NCBI GenBank assembly: GCA_900074885.1
Contig: FJUW01000068.1
Span: forward strand, 135,434-199,433
Length of the DNA stretch: 64,000 nucleotides
Reading direction: 5' to 3'
Source: Rhynchosporium graminicola
Lineage: Eukaryota; Ascomycota; Leotiomycetes; Helotiales; Ploettnerulaceae
The position numbers and the translations under genes were made by a program. Position 1 is the first letter of the stretch, and each line of letters opens with the position of its first letter. Positions 10,091-21,315 of the stretch are shown here, piece by piece. Below the pieces are notes generated by a model. That model made no database searches. It was given only the letters and a program-made list of their open reading frames with translations, and was not told the DNA's origin.

Positions 10091-13000
10091 TTCGCGGGTG
10101 GACGGGGAGGCCGGAGAATGATAGGAACCCTGGGTTTGATAGATGATGAGTGAAGTAGAGATGATCTAGTATCCGGAATGGTATGTAGGCATACAGCTAG
10201 AGAATGTTGGGTTTGAAGGATATCTGCTCAGTCTCAGTACAGCCTTATTATCGATATCTGACGGTCTGCGGCTGAGTAAGCGCCAGGATAAGTGCTTGGT
10301 GTTACACCACACGACGTTCAGCTGCAGGCTGCAGTGCTGGTTGGTTGATTGGCTGCGTGTAAGACTTCCATTCCTTTCGAGGAATCACGAGTTAACGACG
10401 ACACGACAATTTATCAGGGAGCCGATTATTTCCCTCCCTACATCACATTCTATCAAACATAATTTTGCATGCATCTCCAGTTTAGATGCTATGCTGCTTT
10501 ACGAGAACGAGAAGGAACTGCTATCCGCCTAGAGGTCGAAAGATGAGGCAGGCTATTCGCATACTCGTCCATTGCAAGACATATCACGGCCTCAGATATA
10601 ATTATCTAACTCTCAACCTTAGCCCTTACCGGAAAACATCATATCGCAATACTAATCATGCAAAGGAACATTGAGGAATGGCAACACGATACAAAAGTAG
10701 ATGCCACTCGGGACCGGCAATTGAGCCGTAAGAGTCAATGTCTCCAATCAGAACTCGATACTCTTGGAAGAGACCTGTCTCGCTTCATTCACCCGCCAAA
10801 GGAATTGCGAGACTGGACGATCGGCAAAACCGGGGGGCTACTGGATCGGATTGTAAGAATTGTGACCAAAATCCATACGTGAGCATACCTTGCGGCGGAT
10901 CTCCACAGTGTGCATAACAGTACCCATGATGACGGATCACACGTGGTCCGATTTATGTGGACTCAGATAGTTGAATAGCTCCTAGATTCTTGCTACTGGT
11001 ACGGGCCAGTATCGAGGTCATGTATATACGCAGTCCCGCACCGTACTTCTCCCTGTCCGATTCAACTTCAAGTTCTTATCGCATCAGTAGATGATGAACG
11101 AGCTTTCCTACCTTTTCTATTCCTACTTGAGTCTGCTGCTGACACGGATTATTGATATTGTAGTGGAGCGGTCTGGTCCACGTTACAGAATAGATAAGAA
11201 TATTACGTAGCGTTGACATGCAACGAAAATTCCAGTTATGTATGGGGATTCTTGATCAACTTTGATTTGTAGTAATCAGAAGTCCTACCCTCACTCATAG
11301 GCGAAGGCCAACGCGGGGAGAGGTAAAGGAATGGTTCTGGATGGCAAAAGAACCGTCAAGTGACGTCAAGGTAACTGGACAGATTAGTACATGAATAGAT
11401 AAAGGTACCTACTGTACAGAAACAGAATCGCCAGGGGAGGCAAGGGAATTTCCTGTTCACTCCTAATCGAATGCTCGAAACAAAAGAACTTGGTGGTACT
11501 GTAACTCAAGACATGGTATTTAAATCAGCCTATCAACTTCAGCGTAATGGAGTTGAGATTCGGTCGATCTAGCTAAAGAAAATTCCATAGAAGCAAGCCA
11601 TCAATTTGACCTAGGATAACCAAGAGGCGGGCTAGGTATAAGTAATTAAAGACGTCTTATCCTTTCCCTACATCTGCCGTGCAGTACCTTTCCGTTATCG
11701 GTATTTTTTCTTGAATTATTACCCCTTTGAATCGTAGTTTAGATATTGAATACTCTTTCCTAAAATGGAAGGATTAACGAGCTGTGCTCTACTCATTCTC
11801 TATTTAGATCTCTATTTACACACAGAATGATATAGTTACAGTTAGTTATCTTACTGCAGCGCGTGTCTGTCATTTCCTTCTTTTCGCTACCTTGGTTACC
11901 TTGAAGAAAAGCGCACTGCAGAAAGTAAACGAATGATCAGGTGATAGTCTTCTTACGATTCATCTCCAATCACCGTACAAGTAAGAAAGGAATCACTAAA
12001 GAATAAGTCTCCACTAGTCCTTCTAATTCCAGAAGACTATTTACTATCATTTTACACACGTTAGCAGAAAGATAGATTCAAAAGCTAGGCATAAATGATA
12101 CCAAGAAGCCGATATCCGACATAGATACACTTCTCAATTAACCTCTTTCGACTACCCTCAAGAGGTACCATTATAATGGTAGCTACGCATAGCTTAACCA
12201 AAAGCAAGTGTACTTTGACTAAATCGACCTATCAACCCTTTTCAAGTGCTTCGTTAAAGGTAATTAGCTAGCTAGCTCCCATAACGAAGTTTAGAATACA
12301 GCATAACCATATTTCTTTTTACTCCAAGTATTCAATAAGAAAGGCTCTTACAGTCTTACCTAAGAACCCTCCCTTAGTCCTTCCTTCTTTCTGCTACGAC
12401 TCAAGCCAAGAAGCGTCCTTTAACTATTTCATTCTCTAGCATTCCAACATCCTTACCCCCTTGCCGTTGCCTCCAAGTCCAAGATAATAACCCTTCCATC
12501 CCTTACCTGGGTAGTGATTCCCTCTGTGCACAGTACCCTCTCTCCACATACACGGAATTCATTCACCTGAACCTGACTGTTGTTTCACGAGGTACTGCGC
12601 TGCGCTTACCGTATCGGATACTTATATCTATTTTTCGCTCTCTATTGTTATATCATATTTGAAACAAACAAACACGCCACCCAAGGTAAACCAAGGTACG
12701 AGGTTAGAACTCTCTACGTATTCACCTAGCTTGTATCTCGGATCATATCACTCTTTCAAATCAGAGGCTCGTAAATCAGGGGCTTGTATTTGCTACCTAG
12801 GTAAAGCGAGGAGTAGGTGAGTGAGTGAGTAAGTGTGCTTTTGAGTTTGCACGAAGCTGTTTATGACTTGTGACGTAGAGCGAGGAGAGCATAATGATAC
12901 AGTGGTTGGAGTGAAGTATTCGGGTTCACGAAAATATTTTTTTTCTGGATTGTCGTTAGAGTGAGAGGGATGCATGACAGATCTTCATTCGTCGTGGTAT

Positions 13001-13204
13001 ATCACCCCATCTCGCTATTCCTACAACTCCCATCCATCATCATCATCAAGAGCAGATACAAGTCTCGATGTAAAGGAAAGAAGGCTGTCTAATTCAATGT
13101 AATCAATGACCGACGCTCTAAACGCCTTGCGAAAATGCAGCAGAAAGCCCCGGCAATCCAACCTGTACACCGGTATATCAAACAGTCTCTTCCATTTCAG
13201 TTCC
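10091..13204. other. Long intergenic region with a stop-codon-rich core
   Basis: About 3.1 kb. Small frames occur at 10296-10882, including an ATG-started 74-codon frame at 10658 with no recognisable motif. From about 10883 to 12792 no frame reaches 60 codons in any of six frames. Local features are short GTGAGT-type tandem repeats near 12818-12835 and scattered TAGGTACC-like words. It could be an old mutated repeat, a long noncoding transcript or long promoters. I see no terminal repeats that would settle it. Confidence 0.4.
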
Positions 13205-14599
13205 TCATTCGGACGTCGTATCCAGGTTGGCGATAAAGTCCTGTATCGACTCAAAGTATCCCTCTTCTACCACACTAGAGTTGTGGTCTCCACCTGGTAG
13301 AGGTTTCCATACTTTCGTGGGGGTTTGGCAGATCTCGAATAGGCGGCGCATATGACTTGGTCTGTGTCCTTCTTGTCAGCTACCAGTCAAGGAAGAGAAA
13401 TCAGAAGTAGTGAAGAGAAGAGGTAAGATGGGGTCTTGTCAGAGATTCTCAAAGTTGTATAAGCAGGTCCCTTGCGGGATCAGGTTTTGTGGATGGAATA
13501 TTGGGTCATCATTCAAGATCAGGGGAAAATGGAGAGGGAGCTGGGAGGATGAAGAGGAACTCACGGTACTATTTCATCCTGCAACCCAGAAAGGAAAAGA
13601 ATTGGCACTTCGGTGATAGAAGGTAGATAAGTGTCGGAAGCCCAGATTTGATGGCAGAGCAGTGTGAGATATTTCGCAGGTGGGATGATCCTATGTATCC
13701 ACTATTAGCTTCCATATTTTCATCCCCAGTCAAGCTCCATCCAGAAATCATACAGGGGTAGGGTAGGTAGGTACGTACGATGGGATGAGCTTCCGCATAC
13801 TCAAAAATGTGTTCTCCAAGATCAAGCCCACCAGCCTCTTATCATTCTGATTCTTCTTCACGAGCTGAATGCTAACTGCGCCTCCCAAACTCTGCCCGTA
13901 AATCACAATATCATTATCTCTCGTCTCGCTCCTCTGGCGCAAATAATCAAACCCGGTTTGCGCATCAATCATAAGTCCCGTCTCGTCCGGAGAACCTGTA
14001 GATAACCCATAACCTCGGTATTCCAGCATCAGGACCGAACAGCCTATTTGATGGACTAACATGCGCGCAATGGGTACTCTGTGCCCGATATTCCCTGCAT
14101 TGCCGTGGAACATCAGGACCGTGAGGTTCTTCTTTCGCATGCTCGTCTGTGGAGGGCGGATGTAGAAGGCGGAGAGGTTCTCGCCGTCTGGGGTTGGAAT
14201 CATGAGGTCTTCGAAGTCGGTGATGCCGAATTGGGATGGTCGGGGGACTTCGGTGCGGGCATCGTTGGGGACGTGGGAGGGGTATATGAGAGCTCTATTG
14301 CCCTATCAGTATGCGCCGCTGGGAAGAGTGAAGCTGTAGATGTAGATGGGTGTAGGTGTAGGTGTTGTAGGCGTACTTTTGCTTGAAATACAACAGAGAG
14401 CTCAACGCCGCAGCGATGCCCTGGGGCCAATGTAAGTATGAGGTCGACAAATACATCATGTCGAGGGAGTAAGTGACTGAGTGAGCATTGAGGTATTTAC
14501 CGAGGACACCAGGACTGGGAGGCGCATGTAGCTGTAGACACTCCCTGCGACTCCAGAAGCCTGCTGGAGATAGTTGCCCGAGTGCTCTTGCGAGGACAT
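13205..14599 (-). CDS. BEM46/ABHD13-family alpha/beta hydrolase
   Basis: Five exons (complement of 14501-14599, 14377-14420, 13779-14294, 13565-13690, 13205-13361) give 313 aa with every phase consistent. The N-terminus carries one hydrophobic anchor (residues about 27-46, VLVSSGIAAALSSLLYF) followed by the family signature ARTEVPRPSQFGITDFE. The hydrolase core shows the oxyanion HGNAGNIGHR (111-120), nucleophile S183 in GQSLGG, acid D258 in LQDEIVPPSH and H288 in GGDHNSS, so the triad is intact. BEM46 proteins are ER/plasma-membrane-associated serine hydrolases implicated in polarity and hyphal growth; their substrate is not settled. The exon 3 acceptor could instead be eight bases upstream of the chosen one, adding a few residues. 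Confidence 0.92.
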
Positions 14600-16248
14600 T
14601 CTGGAAGGAAGAGGGAGGTTGTGGTGGTGGTGGTGGTTCGGTGCGGTGCGGTGCGGTGGTGAGTCTTGCCCTGGCCTGCCCTGCCCTGCCTTGCCCTGCC
14701 CTGCCTGACGCTGTACGAGCCGTGTCTGCTGTCAATCGAGGGCGCGGACCCAGCTCGGGTTCGTAGCTTGGTCTCAGCAGCGAGATAATCAGTCCATTGA
14801 AACTTTCAGAGGGAAAAGGGGCGGTTGAATAATATGTAAATATTGCGTGGCAGTTGTCTTCCTGAAGAGGGGGCAGGGAGTTAGTGGGCACTTCTGGTGT
14901 ATTTACCTCTAGTGCGGATATTATACTTATATTATTCGGTAAATATCAATAGTGCAAGCCAGCCGGTCAAATTCTATATAGCTCGCACGCACTCCTTACC
15001 GGAACTGAACTGCACGGAATGCACAGGATTTGCTGGCAATTGAATATACAATTCTGATAGATATGGACATCTTAGAAGAATGAAAGAGACGTTGGATCCT
15101 ACAACCATAAAACCATCCATGAGCTAAGAAGCAGCAATTGTACAAAGCCCGCCCCACCGCCGATGTGTGAAATGGAACGAACACTGTACCGGTGGTATCT
15201 AGACTAGAGCTTTACAATCTGCCTGAGAGTTCATGTCAGTAGATTATAAAGAAGAGAAGAAAGAAGGAAGTGGAAATGGTGCTGGCTGTAGAAGCAAGCA
15301 ATGGTATCAAAATCTTGAGTCGTGTGATGCCTTCCATAATGAAACACTTACTCGAGCGACAGTTTATTTAATACTTATACCTCGGTAGATTGTTGTTATA
15401 AGTACTATAAGTGTAGCTAGCTACAGACTTGTCCTAAGATGAACGAAGGAGCACCCACCCACATACAAGAGCTTGATTCTATTCCGGATCTGGAATTCAC
15501 AGATTTTAGACTGAATATTCAATGAGTGAGTGATCAATTGATTGATTGATTGATTCACAAGAAAACATTCAGATCCTAAGTCTCGAGTTGGTTTGTATGG
15601 GTTATCGTCATTATCACTCATGCCCTCCCTCCCCACCAGTTTCCCGCTGATCTTCCACACACAGCCTCGCGAGCTGTTTGTTGTGTTTGGCCCATTGCCT
15701 GTATTTTCATCCATAGTACTTACTTACTGCATGGTTGGTCAACTTAGCTTTTGATACCGATGACTGCCGCTCTGATTCCTTGGTTACATTGTACATGCGC
15801 CTTAGCATAAATTTCCTTTCCTTTCATTCACTCAGCCGCCTGCTAACAAACAAATCAGCAAAGTGACTCGATTGTGACTCCTCTGCTTCAGCTTCAGTCT
15901 GAGCCTTGCTTGACCTTGGCCAAAATAAGCCTAGCCGACATTATTTTCTAGTGCGCTTTTGCCACTTTCATTTGATGCTTAAGCTCAGCCTCGTCTCCTG
16001 CCTCTATGAAAATGAATCACAACAACCTTTCTTTCCCACGATCATTGCCGATTTGCGTCCTGCGATTTCTTTTCAATCCGAAGACGTCGTATTTCAAAGA
16101 CGCAGCAGCAGAAAGGATCTACTAATAGCAATCACCAACGTCGAATTATCGACCACGAAAAGAAATACCCCGCCACCAGAACGCACCATCAGTTCACACT
16201 ACGTCTGCACAAACAGCTACCGGATTCTCCCAAACCCGTAATCAAATC
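14600..16248. other. Divergent promoter region between BEM46-like and NFX1-like genes
   Basis: The two flanking genes point away from each other, so both promoters lie here. It holds the GC-rich minisatellite at 14637-14707, a GATT tetranucleotide run near 15535-15556 (ATTGATTGATTGATTGATTC), and a pyrimidine-rich leader before 16249. Small frames present are not supported. Confidence 0.5.
14637..14707. repeat. GC-rich minisatellite in the BEM46-like leader
   Basis: Two adjoining simple arrays: GTGCG units (three in tandem near 14640-14655) followed by CCCTG units, about eight of them and slightly degenerate, to 14707. They start about 40 bp upstream of the minus-strand ATG at 14599, so they are in the 5' untranslated region or core promoter of that gene. 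They are likely length-variable between isolates. Confidence 0.85.
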
Positions 16249-19200
16249 ATGGCTACTACTGCGGCCCCTCCAGCTCCAGCTGGTGCGTCAGGTAGACCTC
16301 GTCAACGTCGCGGTCCAAGAAGAGGTCGAGGAGGGGTAACTGGAGATACAGCACAGGTTCCAAACGCCGCCTTAGCTTTACGTCCTGCTTCTGTAGCACC
16401 ATTGGCAACACCTGCACCAACATCCACACCTACCGCTCCAAGAGGAAATGGGAATGGCAGGCGCGGAGGATACAGGGGGAGAGGAAGAGGCGGACAGCTC
16501 ATGGTCAATGGCCAGAGAGCATTCGGAGGACAGTTGACAACCGCAACACCCAGCGAAGGATCGCTCGCAGGAGACGCCCCCGAATTTGTACCTGGACAAG
16601 TACATGCTCCCCGATCTCGAGGCCCTCCGCTTCGAAATATGCCCCGGCGGATGTCGAAATCACAAGCTCCAGACATTGCCACAAGAACACACGAGGATAT
16701 TACAAATGGACAGTACGAATGTGTGATCTGCACAAACGAAGTTCTGCCAAATTCGAAAGTATGGAGTTGCAAAACCTGCTGGTCGGTCCTACATTTGTCA
16801 TGTGTGAAGCGGTGGTCCAAGAATGAGGTTTCGACGCATCAGCAACGTGCGGTGGAGAATGGAGAGCTGCCGCCACCTAGACAATGGCGTTGTCCCGGAT
16901 GCAATCTACCCAAGTCGGATCTGCCGAATAATTACTCGTGTTGGTGTGAAAAGGAGATTGAGCCTCGTTCCATCGCTGGTCTGCCACCACATTCTTGTGG
17001 ACAGTCTTGCTCGAAGAGGAGACTTGGGAGTTGTCCGCATCCTTGCGAATTGATGTGTCATGCTGGGCCTTGTCCCCCCTGTGGCCATATGGGCCCTTCA
17101 ATGTCCTGCTTTTGCGGAAAGGAGATGACTTCGCGGAGGTGCGTTGAGACAAATTACGAGAAAGGTTGGACGTGCGGTCAGATTTGTGGAGAGGATCTAC
17201 CTTGTGGAGAGCATGCTTGTGAGAGAGAGTGCCATGAAGGCTTGTGCGGAAGTTGCGATGTGGAGGTTGAATCGCGATGTTATTGTGGCAGGGAAAAGCT
17301 GGGCCTGAAATGCTCAGAGCGAGAAGACGAGATGGAGAGTCAATCGACAGAGGAGAAATGGATTGGATCATTCAACTGTGGGGTTGAATGTCGGAGATCA
17401 TTTGATTGCGGAAATCCCAATCACTTCTGCGAGAAAGCTTGCCACGCTCTAGACGCCAAGCAAGCTCACTGCCCTCTCTCGCCGGATGTCGTTACGCATT
17501 GTCCTTGTGGAAAGACACGTGTCAAAGATCTACTTCCTGAACCTCGTTTGGACTGTTCAGCACCAATACCGCATTGTCAAGAAAAGTGCCAAAAGCTACT
17601 TGGATGTGGACATCTGTGTGAGCAGAAATGTCACGCTGGAGGATGCAGACCTTGCATCCAAACCGTGTTGATCTCTTGCCATTGTGGTAGAACAACTTCG
17701 GATTCCCTTTGCCACCAAGGAATGGAAAAGCCACCACAATGTCCTCGGATCTGTCGATCTAATCTCAATTGTTGTCGACATGAATGCGGTGAGCGATGCT
17801 GTCCCGGCGAGAAGAAAGCTAGTGAACGACAAGCTTCGAAGCGAAAGCATCGAGCTTTGAACGCTCCTGCAAACGGAGAGGAGTTTGAGCCCGAGCATAT
17901 CTGCTTGAGAGTCTGTGGTCGAGCATTGAAGTGCGGAAACCATAATTGCGCTTCTCTTTGCCATAAGGGGCCTTGTGCAAGCTGTCTCGAAGCAGTATTC
18001 GAGGATATTAGCTGTGCCTGCGGCCGAACAGTCCTCCAACCACCTCAACCGTGTGGTACCACGCCCCCCGAGTGCAGATTTGACTGTACCCGTCGACGAA
18101 CCTGCGGCCATCCCCAAATCAAGCACCAATGCCATGAAGATACCGAAGACTGCCCGAAGTGTCCGTTCTTAGTCGAGAAGCCATGTATCTGCGGCAAGAA
18201 AACATTGAAGAATCAACCATGTTGGTTTACCGAAGTTCGATGTGGTCTACCATGCAACAAGAAACTCCGCTGTGGTAATCATTTCTGCCAGAAGATGTGC
18301 CATCGCAACGGGCAATGCGAAGACGCCGCTTCGTCATGTACTCAAGCTTGTGGTTGCAAGAAGACGGTGTGCGAACACACCTGTTTAGATCCATGCCATG
18401 CTCCGTACCCTTGCAAAGAAACAACACCATGTCTGGCAAAGACATTCATCACTTGCGAGTGTCAAAACCAAAAGCAAGCTATTCGCTGCTTAGCCTCCAA
18501 GTCCTCGCCCGGTAATTCCGAAAAGACGTTGGACTGCAACGAAGAATGTCTGCGCTTGCAACGGAATGCCAAACTTGCTGCCGCTCTGAAGATAGACCCT
18601 GCGACTCATACCGACGATCACATCCCCTATGACAGCAAGACTCTCTCTTTCTTCTCGGCCAATCAAAAGTTTGCACAGCAATACGAGCGCGAATTCCGCG
18701 TTTTCGCAACCGATGAGAAAGAGAAACGTCTCCGATTCAAGCCAATGCAACCCTATCAACGAGCATTCATCCACGGACTCGCCGAAGATTTCGGCCTCGA
18801 TAGCGAGAGTCAAGATCCCGAACCTCACCGCCATGTCTGCATATTCAAGACTCCGAAATTCGTTTCTGCGCCTACAAAGACCTTGGGACAATGTGTGAAG
18901 ATCCGCGCCGTTGGACAGCAAGAAGCCAGCATTAGTAAGCCACTAGTCTCAAGTGCTGAGCCATGGAACGCATTCCTCCTTTCCAATCCGAAGTTTGGCA
19001 TCACGATCGACGAGCTCTACACTGATCTCAAGCCTGAATTCGCTACTGCTGGCATTGATTTTGAGATCTCGTTCATCCCCTCTGGCGACGTCGTCCTAAA
19101 GGCTTTGTCAACCACTTCCTGGCTTATAAAGCTCGACAAGGAACTCGCTGCTATCAAGGCACCAGTAGCTAAGAAAGTCATCAGTCTTGGCCTTGCTTCG

Positions 19201-19446
19201 TCGACGACTCTTTGCGCCGTTGATAGTAGTCTCAATGTGCTTCGACGCGAGGACGAAAATGCGGCTAGTGGAGGATGGAGTCAAGTTGCTAAGGGCGGAG
19301 CGTTGCTTAGAAGTATCGTACAGCCCACAGTCGGTGCAAAGAGCAGCTTCACTGTACTCGGGAGTAAGCGCGTGAAGGACATGGAGAACAAGAAGAAGGT
19401 CGAGGATGCTGTGGATGATTGGGAGGTTGAGGCTGATGCCACTTGA
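16249..19446 (+). CDS. NFX1/FAP1-type zinc-finger protein with R3H domain
   Basis: One intronless frame of 1065 aa. Order: a Gly/Arg-rich low-complexity N-terminus (1-90) with RGG-like clusters. Then a RING-type finger (C158, C161, C174, C177, H182, C185, C215, C218). Then a long series of NF-X1 fingers (about 230-790; typical units CGHLCEQKCHAGGCRPC and CGNHFCQKMCH). Then an R3H domain (about 800-880, including RLRFKPMQPYQRAFIHGLAEDFGL). The C-terminus is poorly conserved. Animal NFX1 and yeast Fap1 are the family references. The RING suggests E3 ubiquitin ligase activity, the fingers and R3H suggest nucleic-acid binding, and yeast Fap1 binds FKBP12. Which role applies here is inference. Domain order and length are normal for the family. 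Confidence 0.95.
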   Translation: MATTAAPPAPAGASGRPRQRRGPRRGRGGVTGDTAQVPNAALALRPASVAPLATPAPTSTPTAPRGNGNGRRGGYRGRGRGGQLMVNGQRAFGGQLTTATPSEGSLAGDAPEFVPGQVHAPRSRGPPLRNMPRRMSKSQAPDIATRTHEDITNGQYECVICTNEVLPNSKVWSCKTCWSVLHLSCVKRWSKNEVSTHQQRAVENGELPPPRQWRCPGCNLPKSDLPNNYSCWCEKEIEPRSIAGLPPHSCGQSCSKRRLGSCPHPCELMCHAGPCPPCGHMGPSMSCFCGKEMTSRRCVETNYEKGWTCGQICGEDLPCGEHACERECHEGLCGSCDVEVESRCYCGREKLGLKCSEREDEMESQSTEEKWIGSFNCGVECRRSFDCGNPNHFCEKACHALDAKQAHCPLSPDVVTHCPCGKTRVKDLLPEPRLDCSAPIPHCQEKCQKLLGCGHLCEQKCHAGGCRPCIQTVLISCHCGRTTSDSLCHQGMEKPPQCPRICRSNLNCCRHECGERCCPGEKKASERQASKRKHRALNAPANGEEFEPEHICLRVCGRALKCGNHNCASLCHKGPCASCLEAVFEDISCACGRTVLQPPQPCGTTPPECRFDCTRRRTCGHPQIKHQCHEDTEDCPKCPFLVEKPCICGKKTLKNQPCWFTEVRCGLPCNKKLRCGNHFCQKMCHRNGQCEDAASSCTQACGCKKTVCEHTCLDPCHAPYPCKETTPCLAKTFITCECQNQKQAIRCLASKSSPGNSEKTLDCNEECLRLQRNAKLAAALKIDPATHTDDHIPYDSKTLSFFSANQKFAQQYEREFRVFATDEKEKRLRFKPMQPYQRAFIHGLAEDFGLDSESQDPEPHRHVCIFKTPKFVSAPTKTLGQCVKIRAVGQQEASISKPLVSSAEPWNAFLLSNPKFGITIDELYTDLKPEFATAGIDFEISFIPSGDVVLKALSTTSWLIKLDKELAAIKAPVAKKVISLGLASSTTLCAVDSSLNVLRREDENAASGGWSQVAKGGALLRSIVQPTVGAKSSFTVLGSKRVKDMENKKKVEDAVDDWEVEADAT

Positions 19447-19595
19447 GTTGTTATGATCAATGTCATCATGTAATGTAGATTGCTCGCCAGATGCATGCAG
19501 CAAATCACAATTTAAACGAACTTTTGGGCCTTACGCTTCATACCTGTATCGTGCGTAAGACTTAAAATGCTATTCCTCGCTTCTCCTTCATCCGC

Positions 19596-21315
19596 TCAAT
19601 AAGCATACAAATTCACTCCCTCGTCCACAGTATTCGACATAATCTTCCTATTCTCCCTCTTCAAACAAACCTTCATCCACCACGCACACGCAACACTCCC
19701 CAACGCAAAAGCAGCACTGGCACTAAACCCCGTCGTATATCTCGGGGCGTCACTTCCCGGCCAAAGATACGCACCGTAGATATACCCAATCTGACCACCC
19801 ACATTCGTCATGGCCAGCACGACAGCTTTCTTCTCCTTGGTCTGACTCAGCGTCGAGCTCGCCCAGCCGATAATGACCGAATTGACGGAGTAGGCGCCGA
19901 GCGGGAAGATGAAACAGGCTGCGTAGCGACCGGCGGTATCTAGGCGCGCGGCGGCGATGGCGAAGCCGATGATGGAGAGGGTGAGGCCGCCGGTGATGTG
20001 CCAGGTTCGTTCGTGCAGTTTGCCGGACGACCAGCCCATGACGAGACCGCCTGCGCCGGCGAGGAGGAAGGGCGGACAGGTCATCACGAGGGTGAGGGTT
20101 GTGTTGTAGCCGAGGGTTTTGATGACGCTTTTGTGTCATCAGCATTAGTTCGTCTCTCTCTCGTCCGATAGATATTCTCATGTGGAATGGCGGTGGGTGA
20201 GAGTGAGAGTGAGAGTGAGGAGAGGATGGGAGGATGAACGTACGTAGGGAAGAAACTGTTGAAGGAACATGCGGAGAGGTGGAAACATTGCATCAGCACG
20301 AAGATCCACGTCTTGTAATCTCTGCACGCTTGTTTCAAGCCTTGCATCGCAGGCACGATCTCATCGCTGTGATTGATGTTGTCGCGTACCATGCGTCCGT
20401 GAGCGAGTTCTCTCTCTCCGGGACTGAGCCAGCGAGTTGTGCTTGGTGTGTCTGGAAGCAGGACGAAACCTGCAAGTGCGACGACGAAGGTGATTACGCC
20501 TTCGAGGATGAAGAGCCTCGAAGTAAGAGTCAGTTTCAAGATCCTTACTTGTGATCGAGCTTGCAAGGGAGGAGCAGGGAAGGATGACATACCATCTCCA
20601 TCCCGAGATACCCTCCACGCCATCCAAGCCCTCGAAAATGCCCGCCGCGATCAGGCTCGAGAAACCGGTCGCCGTGATCTGCGCAAGATACAAAACGGCA
20701 ATCCGGGACGCGATTTCTTTCCTCGTGTAGAAAATACTCAACATGTACGTCGCACCGGGATAGAACGGCGCTTCCGTGACGCCCAACAAGAAACGACAGA
20801 CGACTAGACCAGCGTAGTTCTGCACGAGAGCGGTGCAAGCGGATACGACGGCCCAGACGGCCATCCAGGAGGAAATGTACAGCGAGGGCCGCAGTTTGGT
20901 GATGAGCATGTTGGAGGGGACTTGCATGAGCACGTAGCCGACGAAGAGGATCGAGACCGTGGTGTTGAATTGCGAGGATTTGGGATCCATGCCGAGTTCC
21001 TTCTCGAGGCCGTTGAGTCTCGCTTGAGCGATGGCGTTGCCTGGAAGGTAAATCAATCAGTATTGCTGTCTACAAGTGATGGGTATAAAACGTACGGTCG
21101 ACGTAATTGAGGAAATACATGACGAAGAGCGTGGGTAGGATCCTCATGTCGAGTTTCCGGACCAGTGCTATCTCGGCGGGATCGGTTTTCGCGGCGGCGC
21201 CAGCGTAGTCGCGGTTCCCTCCTCCGCCTTTGAGCTCTTCGTCTTTGATGGGTTGGGTTTCCAGGCGCTCGATTCGGAGGGTTGGGACCTCGGTGGATTT
21301 CTTGCCGTCTGCCAT
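19596..21315 (-). CDS. MFS transporter, anion:cation symporter (allantoate permease-like) family
   Basis: Four exons (complement of 21096-21315, 20593-21040, 20244-20516, 19596-20127) give 490 aa in phase. I chose the ATG at 21315 (MADGKKSTE) because it has A at -3 and G at +4; an in-frame ATG at 21333 would add six residues. The protein shows the DAL5/TNA1-like start ILPTLFVMYFLNYVDRNAI, then FVGYVLMQVPSN, SGWRWLFILEG at the loop after helix 6, and a second bundle rich in Gly/Ala helices. About 12 membrane segments are expected. Substrates in this family are small organic anions or vitamins; none can be assigned here. The exon 3 acceptor is GAG rather than YAG, but it is the only one that restores the WRW-LFILEG signature. 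An MFS gene of the same family lies at 36955-38843. Confidence 0.92.
20190..20222. repeat. GTGAGA hexanucleotide microsatellite in an MFS intron
   Basis: About four to five GTGAGA units lie within the third intron (20128-20243) of the minus-strand MFS gene. Intronic position means length change would not affect the protein. Confidence 0.85.

Noticed and set aside
14295..14891. 198-codon minus-strand open frame
   Set aside because: It crosses exons 1 and 2 and introns of the BEM46-like gene and reads through the minisatellite as low-complexity protein; the spliced BEM46 model explains the region.
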